From VAZQ01 sp963840535 (GTDB taxonomy: Bacteria; Pseudomonadota; Alphaproteobacteria; Rhizobiales; Xanthobacteraceae), in the NCBI GenBank assembly GCA_963840535.1, contig CAWIZJ010000052.1, positions 185,437 to 249,436 on the forward strand: a stretch of 64,000 bases of DNA, in the 5' to 3' direction. This document shows, in pieces, positions 27,530 to 35,830 of the stretch (position 1 is the stretch's first letter; each line of letters starts with the position of its first letter). Below the pieces are notes generated by a model. The model searched no databases. It was not told where the DNA came from and worked only from the letters and a program-made list of their open reading frames with translations. Both the position numbers and the translations under genes were made by a program.

Positions 27530-27989
27530 ATGGCGCAGAATGTGCGAGCGGCAATAGGTCTCATCATTGGTATATTTCTTGTCATGCCGGCCGCGCAGGA
27601 TGCTCTCGCGTTTGAAAATGTTTGTTCCGCCAACCCTTGTCCCACAGCCCAGATATGCGTGCAGGGCTCCTTCGGTCCGCATTGCCTACCGGTATGTTCG
27701 CCCAACCTTTGTTCTGCGGATCGGGTGTGCCTGCAGGGCATGTTCGGTCCGCGGTGCGAGGAGTTGCGCTGCAATTTCGACAGCGAGTGCCCGAATTCAC
27801 GCCCGCGCTGCAGCAACGGCGCTTGCCGAACCACCGCCGCGGGCGGTAGGAGGAGGCGGAGGCGGTAGTTCCCAGTCTGGCGTCGGAGGGCGATGCGGGC
27901 CGCAACAATTCGGCGTAGTGATCAAACATATCGGCTGCCGGCGCGGCCTTGTGTGCAGCTTCGGGACCTGCCAACGCCCGCTAACATAG
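27530..27989 (+). CDS. Secreted cysteine-repeat protein of unknown function, probably frameshifted near its middle
   Basis: From ATG 27530 a leader (IGLIIGIFLVMPAAQDALAF) is followed by two near-identical units, C-SANP-C-PTAQI-C-VQGSFGPH-C and C-SPNL-C-SADRV-C-LQGMFGPR-C (spacing 4, 5, 8 in both), then C-NFDSE-C-PNSRPR-C-SNGA-C. That frame stops at 27868 after a run of arginines. In the next frame a Gly/Ser linker leads to RCGPQQFGVVIKHIGCRRGL and VCSFGTCQ, a fourth cysteine unit, ending at 27989. An indel in the GGAGGAGGCGGAGG tract near 27846 would join them into about 153 residues with 16 cysteines after the leader. The even spacing suggests disulfide knots. No known bacterial family is recognised with confidence. 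Confidence 0.6.
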
Positions 27990-28002
27990 GGCGCGTGCAT
28001 TT

Positions 28003-28087
28003 TCGTGCTGCAATCGCGAGGGCGCTTGGCCTTGCCCTCGAAGTGCCACCGACGCTGCTCGCGCGCGCCGACGAGGTGATCGAGTGA
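28003..28087 (+). pseudogene. C-terminal tail of a COG2984-type ABC substrate-binding protein
   Basis: This stretch encodes AIARALGLALEVPPTLLARA then DEVIE and TGA at 28085-28087, the standard last 25 residues of the receptor family. It is in the same orientation as the N-terminal half at 26834-27421 and may once have been its 3' end, with the cysteine-repeat gene now lying between them. Nothing upstream in frame belongs to the family. Confidence 0.7.
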
Positions 28088-28115
28088 CCTGCCGAGTCTA
28101 CAGACGGAGAGTTCA

Positions 28116-28442
28116 ATGATGAACGCCAAGAAAACCTATACATGGACGTACAAAGACGGAAAGATGAATTGTTGTGAGAGTGCAACAAGCACTTGTACGG
28201 TTACAAAACTTTGGGAGGCGGCCGAATTGACAGCCTTTCATGATGCTGAACTACAGCAAGCGACGAAGGAGATCAATGTCATCCTGGAAGAGATGAGGAA
28301 AGGTAACAAAGATCCTAAACGGGAGCTGTCATTCATCCAGGTCAGAGATCGTCACTTTTTGGCTTGGACGACACCTGGCATTGTGGGGCCGGATAGTGAC
28401 GATCAAACTATTCGTAAAATGCTGAGGCTCAAGACGAGATGA
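28116..28442 (+). CDS. Small protein of unknown function, paralogue A of a tandem pair
   Basis: A 108-residue soluble protein; ATG 28116 follows GGAGAGTTCA. The N-terminus contains YTWTYKDGKMNCCESATSTC, then the block KLWEAAELTAFHDAELQQAT, a charged helix, KGNKDPKRELSFIQV and RHFLAW. The same blocks recur in the next gene (QLWDAAELSSFHDAELAHAT, KGNKDKKRKLSFIKF and RLFLVW), so they arose by duplication. Base composition is close to 45 percent GC against well over 60 percent around, which indicates recent acquisition. No family is recognised; there is no membrane segment or leader. Confidence 0.6.
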   Translation: MMNAKKTYTWTYKDGKMNCCESATSTCTVTKLWEAAELTAFHDAELQQATKEINVILEEMRKGNKDPKRELSFIQVRDRHFLAWTTPGIVGPDSDDQTIRKMLRLKTR

Positions 28443-28506
28443 CTTTACGTACGCCACAAACGCAGGAGGCGGAAAGCAGGCACTGGAGGAATGCAAGGAG
28501 ACTAAA

Positions 28507-28800
28507 ATGGTGATTGGTAACGGAAAGAAGCCCATTGAGACTTATTCGTGGATGTGCGCGGATCAACAGTGTGACACGATTGACTGTTACAAAAGCCCAC
28601 TGGATCACCAGACGGTATGTCAGCTTTGGGATGCTGCGGAGCTCTCAAGTTTTCACGATGCCGAACTGGCCCACGCAACGAAGAAAGTCGATGCGATCGT
28701 GCGCCGAATTGAGAAAGGCAATAAGGACAAGAAAAGGAAACTTTCGTTCATCAAATTCCAGAATCGCCTCTTTTTAGTCTGGGCTGGATACGGCGTCGTG
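28507..28800 (+). CDS. Small protein of unknown function, paralogue B, fused out at its 3' end
   Basis: ATG 28507 follows GCAAGGAGACTAAA, a strong ribosome site. The protein shares with paralogue A a Y-(T/S)-W start, an N-terminal cysteine cluster (MCADQQCDTIDCYKS), QLWDAAELSSFHDAELAHAT and KGNKDKKRKLSFIKFQNRLF. At about 28797 the sequence changes abruptly to the leader of an ABC-receptor pseudogene, and the frame stays open as nonsense to 29181. The natural C-terminus (about 20 residues in A) is therefore lost. AT-richer composition continues exactly to the junction. Confidence 0.55.
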
Positions 28801-29095
28801 AACGCCGCGAGTTCATCACGTTCATCGGCGGCGTGGCGGTGGCATGGCCGCTCGCGGCGCGCGCGCAGCAGCCAGGCAAGCAGCCCACAATCGGATTTCT
28901 TGGTGCCAGCACATCAACGGCCTGGGGTAGTCGGGTTGCAGCTTTTGAACGGCGGCTGCGCGAGCTCGGCTGGATCGAGGGGCGCACCGTCACCATCGAG
29001 TACCGCTGGGCGGAGGGACGTAGCGAGCGCTACGCGCCAAACCGGTGCGCTGATGTCCTACGGACCGTACTACCCCGACCTGTTCCGTCGCGCTG
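28797..29095 (+). pseudogene. COG2984-type ABC substrate-binding protein with a large internal deletion
   Basis: One frame reads RREFITFIGGVAVAWPLAAR, AQQPGKQPTIGFLGASTSTA, FERRLRELGWIEGRTVTIEY and RWAEGRSERYA, the first 80 residues of the receptor family. About ten bases later, in another frame, it continues as GALMSYGPYYPDLFRRAA, which normally lies about 190 residues further on. The central domain is deleted and the frame broken. The 5' end is joined directly to paralogue B of the small unknown pair. Confidence 0.8.
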
Positions 29096-29384
29096 CCTGC
29101 GAATGTCCGCAGCTCGGGGGACCGGACTCAATGCGCGCGGTGTGTTTGGGCGTTCGTGATCATAAGTGTCAACCAGCTTGACCGCGCGGCATTCCGAAAC
29201 GCGCTGAACGCCCAGACACAGGTCTTCTCACAACTGTGTGATGGCCCCATCGACCGCCCAATCGATCGTTTCCGCGGCATCCGCTCAGAAAGTGGAAGAT
29301 CAAGAACACCGCTGGCTTTGCTTGCACATGAAGCATCTGGATTGCCAAAGCGCCAAGAGAACGGCCGAGCTTCGCTCGCGATTT

Positions 29385-30545
29385 TCATCCGACGGCGTGG
29401 TGGGTCTGCCGGCAGCGCGGGCAGGCCGCCGGGAAGCAGGCGCGGCAGAACGGCTTGCCGCATGCGGCGCAGGGCGCCTGGCCGGCGGGGTCGGTCAGGT
29501 GCAGCTTGTCGTCGCACACGAGGCGCACGCGATCGAGGCCGAGGCCCGCCTCGCACAGCGGCGGTTCGGCCGTTCTGACCAGCGGGTGCCAGTCGAGCCG
29601 GACCACGCGCTCGCCCTTGCGGCGGCGGATCAGCACCTCGAAGCGTTGCACCGGTACATAGAGGTCGAGTGCCTGGACCCATTCGACGGTGACGCGCAGG
29701 GCGTAGTTGCGGCGCAGGTCGTCGAGCTTGGCGCGGTATTCGCGCTCGATCGCCTCGACCCGCAGCGTCTCGCGCCGCCGGTCGGCCTCCGCCCGGTCTC
29801 CGACGCGCACGGGCGAGCGCCGCCAGGCGCTTGAGCGATGCGCTGCGCAGGTCGTCGTGATAGGCGTGGACCCGGTTGCGGTCGCGCTCGAGCCGGCGGC
29901 GCATCGCGCGCAGAAACGGCTCCATGCTCTCGCGCACCTGCCGATCGAGCAGCGGATGCAGCCGGGCCGCGAGCGTCGCCGCGCTCCATCCGGGCCCGGC
30001 CGCATGCCTGGTCGCCGGATCGGGCACGTGCCAGTCGGGCATTTGCGCCAGCGCCGGCCGCAGCCGCGCCAGGATGTCGCTGACCAGCGCGCCGGTGCCG
30101 AGGTTGAAGCCGAGCCAGATCAGTCCCTCGCGCTTCTCGTCCGACACCGCGGTGAAGCGGAACGCCAGCATCAGGCAGCGCGTCCAGGTCGCGGACATTC
30201 CCTGGAACCGCCAGACCGCGTTCGGCAGGTCGAGCATGCGATCGAGCACCCGTTCGGGGTCGCTCGGCGGCGGAACCGCAGCGGGCGGGCGAACCTCCCG
30301 TTCGCTCCAGCGTCCCTCGTCGGCGAGGAGCGCGCCGAACCGGTCGAGCCAATCGCCCTCGAGCGCGATCGCAATCGCGCCATGGGCGCGTTCCGTTCCG
30401 AAGCTGAGATGCGCCAGCTCGGGCCAGCCCAGCTGTTTCTGCAGGGGCGCAGGCGCGAGCACTTCGAGACCGTCCGGCCCGAGAGCCTCGATGGCGGCGC
30501 CCTGGCGCTCCAGCAGGTCGGCGACGAACTCCCGCAGCTCGCTCA
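29385..30545 (-). CDS. SNF2-helicase-associated protein with C-terminal zinc-binding cysteines, frameshifted
   Basis: ATG 30545 starts MSELREFVADLLERQGAAIE. The first frame runs to about 29815 (AYHDDLRSASLKRLAAL), and the protein continues in the next frame with DRAEADRRRETLRVEAIERE, YRAKLDDLRRNYALRVTVEW and a C-terminal CAACGKPFCRACFPAACPRC, six cysteines able to bind two zinc ions, ending at 29385. Joined length is about 386. A central coiled coil is likely. It begins 12 bases after the helicase stop on the same strand, so the two are cotranscribed and probably act together. No named family is recognised. Confidence 0.65.
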
Positions 30546-30556
30546 TCGGGTCCGGC

Positions 30557-32326
30557 TCACGCGGTCTCGAAGTCTTCGCCGAACAGGGCGGCGTCCAGGG
30601 CCTTGGCGCTCTCGTGGTGCTCCCGCGCGCCTTGCAGGCGGCGGCCGAGCGCGTCGAACGCCTCGGCGCGGCTCGCTTCGGTCGTGCGCAGCCACGCATC
30701 GAGCATCAGGTCGGCGAAATCGCGATCCTCGTCGAGGCTGCCGAGGATCGCCCCCATCTCGCCGACCACGAGCTCGAACATCGATATCTTCTCATCGAGC
30801 AGATGCAGGATCTGCTCCTCCAGGGTGCCGCGGGTCACGAGGTTGAACACGAAAACCTCGCGCTGCTGGCCGATGCGATCGATGCGTCCGATGCGCTGCT
30901 CGATCGCCATCGGATTCCACGGCACGTCGAAATTGATCAGGGTGTTGCAGAACTGGATGTTGCGGCCTTCGCCGCCGGACTCGGTGCAAAGCAGCACCGG
31001 CACCCGCTCGCGGAACGCGGCAATGGCGGCGTCCTTGGCGGGGCCGCTCAGGGCCCCCTCGAAGCGCGCGAAAGCAAAGCCTTCCCGTGCCAGCAGGCCG
31101 GCGAGATGCTCGAGCGTCTCGCGGTAGTGGACGAAGACCAGTTTCTTCTCGTCGGGGTTTCGCCGCAGCAGGTCGACGAGCGCCGCCTCCTTGCCGCCGG
31201 TGCCGATGGACGCCCAGCTCTGCGCCAGCGCGTGCCAACTTGCATCGACATGGCGGCCGGACAGGCGCCGCACGGCGGCCGCGGCCGCCGCCGGAGACGA
31301 TCCGGCGGCGCCGAGAAGATGCTGCAGCGCGAGCCGGTTTGCTCCCTCGGCCGCCAGCCGGCGCGCCGCGGCCGCGAGCTCCTGGTAGGCCGCCCGCTCG
31401 CTCTCGGAGCCGTCGACGCGGATCGTGGCGGCGTGACGGCGCGGCAGCTTCAGCGCGACGACGGCGCGCGTGTTGCGCACCATGGCGCCGCGCATCAGCT
31501 CGCGCAGGCGCTCGGGATTGGCCGGCCGGTGCGGCTTGCCGGGCGTCACATGGGCGGCGCGAAACTCCTTCAGGGTCTTGAAGATGCCCGGTTTGAGCAG
31601 CGTCAGCACGTTGTAGAGCTCGGTGAGATCGTTCTGCACCGGCGTCGCCGACAGCAGGAGCAGGAAGCGCTTGTTGAGCGCGTCCACCAGCTTGTAGCTT
31701 TGGCTCGTGCGGTCGCGCAGGTGGTGGGCTTCGTCCACGATGACGAGATCGAAGCTGCGGCCGACGATGTGCCCGGCATGCTCGCTCCGGCGCGCCAGGG
31801 CGAGCGAAGCGATCAGGCGCTTCTGGCTCCAGAACCGTTCCGGGTCGCTGCGCAGCAGCGCGTCATGGGTGGTCGCGCAGGCAAGGTCGAACTTGGTCTC
31901 GAGCTCCTCCCGCCACTGCCCGACCAGCGACGCCGGCGTAAGAACGAGCACGCTGTCGACCATGCCGCGCAGCAGGTACTCCTTGAGGACCATGCCGGCT
32001 TCGATGGTCTTGCCGAGCCCGACTTCGTCGGCGAGCAGCACGCGGCCGCGAAACTGCTTGAGCACCTTGCGCACGGTCTCGACCTGGTACCAGAAGGTTT
32101 CGATGCCGCGCAGATGCGGCAGGCAGAGCAGCTCGTCGAAGCTCTGCGCGAGGCCGAGATGGGCAAAGCGCTGGCGTAAGTCGTACCAGCCGCCGTCGCC
32201 GTCCGGTGGCTTCTGCAAGGCGGTCAACAGCGGCGCAAGATCGAGCTCGGCGCTGAAGGGAACATCGATCTCGATTAGCGGGAGCGGAGGCGGCGCCGTC
32301 GGCGCTTCCGCTGCGGCGACCGGCAC
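30557..32326 (-). CDS. SNF2/RapA-like superfamily 2 helicase
   Basis: A 589-residue ATPase with motif I LADEVGLGKTIEAGM, motif Ia VLTPASLVGQW, motif II VDEAHHLRD, motif III LLLSATPVQND, motif IV KLVFVHYRETLEHL, motif V ESGGEGRNIQFCNTLINFD and motif VI EQRIGRIDRIGQ. This is the complete Snf2 set, closest in layout to RapA/HepA and smaller stand-alone members. It translocates on double-stranded DNA to displace protein or remodel transcription complexes. There are no extra domains. The start is GTG at 32326 and overlaps the upstream gene by 52 bases. The partner with zinc cysteines follows directly. Confidence 0.9.
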   Translation of the reverse strand: MPVAAAEAPTAPPPLPLIEIDVPFSAELDLAPLLTALQKPPDGDGGWYDLRQRFAHLGLAQSFDELLCLPHLRGIETFWYQVETVRKVLKQFRGRVLLADEVGLGKTIEAGMVLKEYLLRGMVDSVLVLTPASLVGQWREELETKFDLACATTHDALLRSDPERFWSQKRLIASLALARRSEHAGHIVGRSFDLVIVDEAHHLRDRTSQSYKLVDALNKRFLLLLSATPVQNDLTELYNVLTLLKPGIFKTLKEFRAAHVTPGKPHRPANPERLRELMRGAMVRNTRAVVALKLPRRHAATIRVDGSESERAAYQELAAAARRLAAEGANRLALQHLLGAAGSSPAAAAAAVRRLSGRHVDASWHALAQSWASIGTGGKEAALVDLLRRNPDEKKLVFVHYRETLEHLAGLLAREGFAFARFEGALSGPAKDAAIAAFRERVPVLLCTESGGEGRNIQFCNTLINFDVPWNPMAIEQRIGRIDRIGQQREVFVFNLVTRGTLEEQILHLLDEKISMFELVVGEMGAILGSLDEDRDFADLMLDAWLRTTEASRAEAFDALGRRLQGAREHHESAKALDAALFGEDFETA

Positions 32327-32937
32327 GCTCCTGTCCCGCGGCGCGCCCAGCTGCGGCTCTTGGCCTTGCGCGCGGCGTCGGAGGCGACGCGCTTATGCCG
32401 GCCAGCCTTGTCGCGTTCGAAAATCCGGTCGTACTGACGGGAGAGCCATGCCCGACGCCCAAAACCTCCGGGAAAAATGTACAGGACGTTGAACCGATCC
32501 GTGAGCCCGTGGGCTTGCAGCACCGAACGCGCCGATGCGAGCTTGTTCTCTTGCGCGAGTGTCAGGGCGCGCAGCAGGTGGAAGGTGCCGATCGCAACGT
32601 AGCGCTTGGAAAAGCGCTTCAGAAAGACCCGCGCGCGCGCGGCATCCCGGTCGAGGAGCGCTGCCGTGGCGGCGAGCAGCAGGATGTGGCCATCGCCCGG
32701 CTGCGCGCGCACCGCCTCCTCCGCCTGCGGCAGAAACCCGGAATGGCGATCCGGATCGGCGAAGGCAGTCCCCAGGGTCCGCGCCCATCCGACGGCCACA
32801 TCCTGCCGGTCGTCGCGCACCACCTCATCCGGCTGAACGCCGAAAGGGAAAACCGTCTGCGCCGGGGAGCCACGAGGCATGCAAAACCGTGCCGCTTCGC
32901 CTGCAAGCGAAGCCAACGAATCGACAACACAGGCCAT
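32275..32937 (-). CDS. TPR-like helical hypothetical protein upstream of the helicase
   Basis: A 220-residue protein from ATG 32937 (an ATG at 33087 also keeps the frame). The central part is alpha-helical and repeat-like: DGHILLLAATAALLDRDAAR, ARVFLKRFSKRYVAIGTFHL and LRALTLAQENKLASARSVLQ, which fits tetratricopeptide-style helix pairs. The last 45 residues are strongly basic (ARKAKSRSWARRG, QRKRRRRRLRSR) and overlap the helicase start, so the true stop may lie earlier. It is co-directional with the helicase and its zinc partner and may form a three-gene unit. No known family. Confidence 0.5.
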   Translation of the reverse strand: MACVVDSLASLAGEAARFCMPRGSPAQTVFPFGVQPDEVVRDDRQDVAVGWARTLGTAFADPDRHSGFLPQAEEAVRAQPGDGHILLLAATAALLDRDAARARVFLKRFSKRYVAIGTFHLLRALTLAQENKLASARSVLQAHGLTDRFNVLYIFPGGFGRRAWLSRQYDRIFERDKAGRHKRVASDAARKAKSRSWARRGTGACRSPQRKRRRRRLRSR

Positions 32938-33108
32938 CGAGCTTACCGGGGAGCGATGGGCATTCAAGCACGCCTGGCGGCGCGGCGACGCGCGGCTGTG
33001 GAGAGCGCGCCCCGGATCTCCGAGAAGCTCCTGCGGCGCAAGGGGTTTTTTTCGTCTTGGCAACCGCGCGTGCGTCGCGTTCGGCACCTCAGGGAACGAG
33101 CGGACCGC

Positions 33109-34152
33109 TCACGGCGCGATCTCCGCCGCCCTGGCGTGCGCGGCAACGAGCGCCGGCAAGCGCGACGGGTCGCCGCGCGCCATGCCGCATTCGGTGGCGA
33201 CGCCGTCGACGCGCGCGTGCCGGCGGGCGGCGGCAAGCCGCGCTGCATCGCCCGCCTCGTCGTTGTGATGGATCAGGCCGAGATAGAGCCCGGTGCCGGG
33301 GCGAAGCTCGAGCTTCGCGAGCGGGGCAAAATACGCATCGTCGGTGCGCGGCTTGGGAACCGGCAGATGGAAGAACTGGATCGGCCGCGAAACGCGCGCA
33401 ACGACGGCATTCGTCATCTCGACCATGATGCCGGCATCCCTGGGCTGCACCATGTGCTCGTCGGCGGGACTTCCGTAGCACAGGTGATAGCCGAGCTCGA
33501 TCCTGCCCGGCACCGCGTCGCCGATCCGCGCCAGCACATCGATCGTCTCGGTGCGAAAATCGACCGGGCCGGGCTCGTAGTAGCCCTCCCAGGCCAGCAC
33601 CTCCTGGCAGACATCCCATTGCAGGGCGAGACGGTCGTTCGGGATGGCGGCGGCGATCCTGCGGACCTCGCCGACGAAGTGGTCGGTGAGCGGCGGCAGC
33701 AGCCTGGGCCGGTCGGCCGGCACCATGTTGTTGTAGGTCGGCGCGATCGGGGTCGGCAGGCTGACCTGGAACCTCACGTTGGCCGGGATCACGCCGTCCC
33801 GCTGCAGGCGCTCGAACAGGCTCCACGATTCGATCGCCATGTCGGCATAGCCGGTCCTGAACTCGCCGGCGTCGATCGTGGCGCCGGGCTTGACGCGCAG
33901 GCGCGGGATCTCGCGCACCAGCTTGCCGTCCCACTGCACGAACCGAAACGGCGGCACGTCCCTGGCGTATTCGATCGCCGGATTTTCCGCGAGCACGTCC
34001 TGCAGGAAGCGGATCCAGGTCTTGCGGATGCCGGTCTCGCCGTCGGGCAGACGAACGAGGTGCCGCCCGACCGCGGCCGACAGCGTCCGGAACACGGTTT
34101 CGCTGTCCGGCAACGGAATGCTGCCGACGAAATGCACGATCGGAGCCTGCAT
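33109..34152 (-). CDS. UROD/MetE-like TIM-barrel protein
   Basis: A 347-residue protein with the start MQAPIVHFVGSIPLPDSETV, the middle LGYHLCYGSPADEH and the end DGVATECGMARGDPSRLP, characteristic of the uroporphyrinogen decarboxylase/cobalamin-independent methionine synthase superfamily, C-terminal-domain type. The final Cys and the His-Cys pair resemble the metal ligands of MetE. These stand-alone proteins are often called methionine synthase-like, but their substrates are unknown. The ribosome site GAGGGATC precedes ATG 34152. It is followed 172 bases downstream by the TPR-like/helicase unit on the same strand. Confidence 0.78.
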   Translation of the reverse strand: MQAPIVHFVGSIPLPDSETVFRTLSAAVGRHLVRLPDGETGIRKTWIRFLQDVLAENPAIEYARDVPPFRFVQWDGKLVREIPRLRVKPGATIDAGEFRTGYADMAIESWSLFERLQRDGVIPANVRFQVSLPTPIAPTYNNMVPADRPRLLPPLTDHFVGEVRRIAAAIPNDRLALQWDVCQEVLAWEGYYEPGPVDFRTETIDVLARIGDAVPGRIELGYHLCYGSPADEHMVQPRDAGIMVEMTNAVVARVSRPIQFFHLPVPKPRTDDAYFAPLAKLELRPGTGLYLGLIHHNDEAGDAARLAAARRHARVDGVATECGMARGDPSRLPALVAAHARAAEIAP

Positions 34153-34500
34153 GGTGCCGATCCCTCACGCGGTCGGTTTTGATCGCCGTCGATCGAAGCC
34201 ACCGCGCGGCCCGATTGCGGCAAGGGGGAGGAACGCGGGGACGTCATTGCCGACTGTCCTGCCTGGGGGCAGCGGCCCAGGTTGGTATCTTCACACATCC
34301 CATCTCGACGCGAAACGACCGCGCCGGCGCCGCCAGCCACGTAACGTGTCACCCGTCAAGCTTGGGTGATCACTTTGGAAGACGCCCTCCGCATTCAGTC
34401 TTCCATTCTCACGCAACAAATGGGACCAAGGAACCTGATCCGGCCGAGGCCTCTCGAGAGATCGGGCGTGGCCGCGGCAAATGCTCAGAGGAGGTCGCTG
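34153..34500 (+). other. Intergenic region between the MetE-like gene and vapB
   Basis: About 350 bases between two divergent genes. Short open frames are present on both strands, but none has a ribosome site with family-like sequence. Nothing more specific is seen than the space for two divergent promoters; composition falls slightly near 34380-34430. Confidence 0.4.
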
Positions 34501-34899
34501 ATGTCTGAGCAGAGGCACGTCAGATTGTTCCGAAATGGCCGCAACCAAGTGGTCCGTATTCCGGTGGAGTTCGAACTGCCGGGCAATGAAGCGATCATGC
34601 ACCGTGACGGCGATCGTCTGGTGATCGAGCCGGTGCGCAAGCGCGGGCTGGTCGCCTTGCTCAAGACGATGAAGCCGCTGCAACAGGGTCTTCCCGAGAT
34701 CGACGATCCCGTGCCGACGCGGAGAACGTGCTTCGATTCCGTAGCAAGTTCGCCAAGTTGGTCTGGAGTGATCCGCGTAGGTCCGCCGGGTCTACTCCGC
34801 CCATACCGACAAGATAGCCGCACCTCGCAGGAAGCGCAGAGGTTGCGCCCACAATGCCCCGCCGCAGCCGTCGCGCCAGCCTTGCTGATCGCGGGCTAG
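34501..34899 (+). CDS. vapB: VapB-type antitoxin without a partner toxin (C-terminus probably frameshifted)
   Basis: ATG 34501 follows GAGGAGGTCGCTG. Residues 1-65 (SEQRHVRLFRNGRNQVVRIP, ELPGNEAIMHRDGDRLVIEP, GLVALLKTMKPLQQGLPEI, DDPVP) match the AbrB-like VapB antitoxins, which dimerise as a swapped-hairpin DNA-binding fold and neutralise a VapC PIN nuclease. Family members end about ten residues after this point; here the frame runs on for 65 residues of Ser/Arg/Pro-rich sequence and overlaps the convergent cupin gene. No vapC follows, so the antitoxin is an orphan whose toxin has been deleted, or a decayed pair. Confidence 0.65.
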   Translation: MSEQRHVRLFRNGRNQVVRIPVEFELPGNEAIMHRDGDRLVIEPVRKRGLVALLKTMKPLQQGLPEIDDPVPTRRTCFDSVASSPSWSGVIRVGPPGLLRPYRQDSRTSQEAQRLRPQCPAAAVAPALLIAG

Positions 34900-35237
34900 T
34901 TCGGAATTTTCGGGACGACGAGCACGAACAGCTTGAGCGCGCCGGCGGTCGCCTCGACCGTGGCGGTCTCGCCGGGGCCGAGATAGATGCCGGCGCCCCT
35001 GTCGACATCGTAGCCCTTGCCCTCGAGCGTGATCCTGCCCTTGCCGTCCATCAGGTAGACGAGCTGGTGCCTGGTGTCGGCGCCGGCATCGAACTTGTCG
35101 CCGGAGTCGAGCCAGCGGAGGCTGGCGACCACGTTCTTTGCACCGCACAGCGCCTCGTTGAGCACCTCGGTCATCTGGCCGCGGCCGGGCGTCGACCTGC
35201 GCGGAAGCTTGCTGGTGTCGATGAAGGTCAATGACAT
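34896..35237 (-). CDS. Cupin-domain protein (second of a pair)
   Basis: A 113-residue single-cupin protein with motif 1-like ADTRHQLVYLMDGKGRITLE and motif 2 GIYLGPGETATVEATAGALK. The first motif keeps one His only, so metal binding is weakened relative to a classical cupin. The ATG at 35237 has GGAGGAAACC before it. It lies 18 bases after the first cupin gene, an operon pair. Small cupin pairs of this kind accompany catabolic genes for keto or hydroxy acids; function unknown. Confidence 0.75.
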   Translation of the reverse strand: MSLTFIDTSKLPRRSTPGRGQMTEVLNEALCGAKNVVASLRWLDSGDKFDAGADTRHQLVYLMDGKGRITLEGKGYDVDRGAGIYLGPGETATVEATAGALKLFVLVVPKIPN

Positions 35238-35255
35238 GGTTTCCTCCGCACCGTC

Positions 35256-35669
35256 TCAGGTCTGCACCCAGACTTTGCCGTCCTTCTTGTTCCAACGCAG
35301 ATCGGCATCGGAGCCTTCCAGGATGGTGGTCTTGAAACGGTTGGGCGCCTGCCATTCGAAATAGAACAGCGGCTCGAGCGCGCGCAGCCGATGCTTGTCC
35401 TCGGCCGGGATGAAGATCATGTCGCCGGGCCCGACCGGACGGATGCCCTCCTCGGTCTCGACCTGGGCTTTGCCGTCGATGATGAAATAGAAGTGCTCGC
35501 AGTTCTTGTGCAGGTGATAGGGCGAGGCAGCGCCCTTCTTGTAGTGCATGACGCCGGCCAGCATGTCGTCGATGTTGGCGAGCTCCTGGTTGACGAAGAA
35601 GATACGCTCGCGTCCCGGGACCTCCGAGATGAGCGACGGCAAATCCTTCTCATGGAAGAGATACGCCAT
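35256..35669 (-). CDS. Cupin-domain protein (first of a pair)
   Basis: A 137-residue cupin. Motif 1 is SPYHLHKNCEHFYFIIDGKA, with three metal-type ligands (HxH and E/H), and motif 2 is GDMIFIPAEDKHRLRALEP with the fourth His. It is a likely metal-binding dioxygenase-like or sensor cupin. GGGAGGAAA lies before two in-frame ATGs, at 35675 and 35669; the second has the better spacing. The Bug receptor gene 160 bases downstream is co-directional, which suggests a shared catabolic role, but this is inference. Confidence 0.8.
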   Translation of the reverse strand: MAYLFHEKDLPSLISEVPGRERIFFVNQELANIDDMLAGVMHYKKGAASPYHLHKNCEHFYFIIDGKAQVETEEGIRPVGPGDMIFIPAEDKHRLRALEPLFYFEWQAPNRFKTTILEGSDADLRWNKKDGKVWVQT

Positions 35670-35830
35670 CGGCATTTTCCTCCCTTGTGTGACGGGTCTG
35701 GAGCGAAACCAACCACGCGCCGGAAGGGGCTGTCAATTTGGGCGCCGTCGCCGGGACCGATGGTGATCACCGTCCGGCGAGCGCCGACGGCGCCCGAGCC
35801 GCCTGCGCCCGGCGACGACGACGTCGACAC

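Noticed and set aside
28507..29181. Single 224-residue protein
   Set aside because: The frame joins the small unknown protein B to out-of-frame ABC-receptor sequence and to a later in-frame receptor fragment; it is a chance fusion of debris.
29707..32179. Long plus-strand frames opposite the helicase and its partner
   Set aside because: Mirror frames of the real minus-strand genes with arginine-rich composition; the Snf2 motifs are on the other strand.
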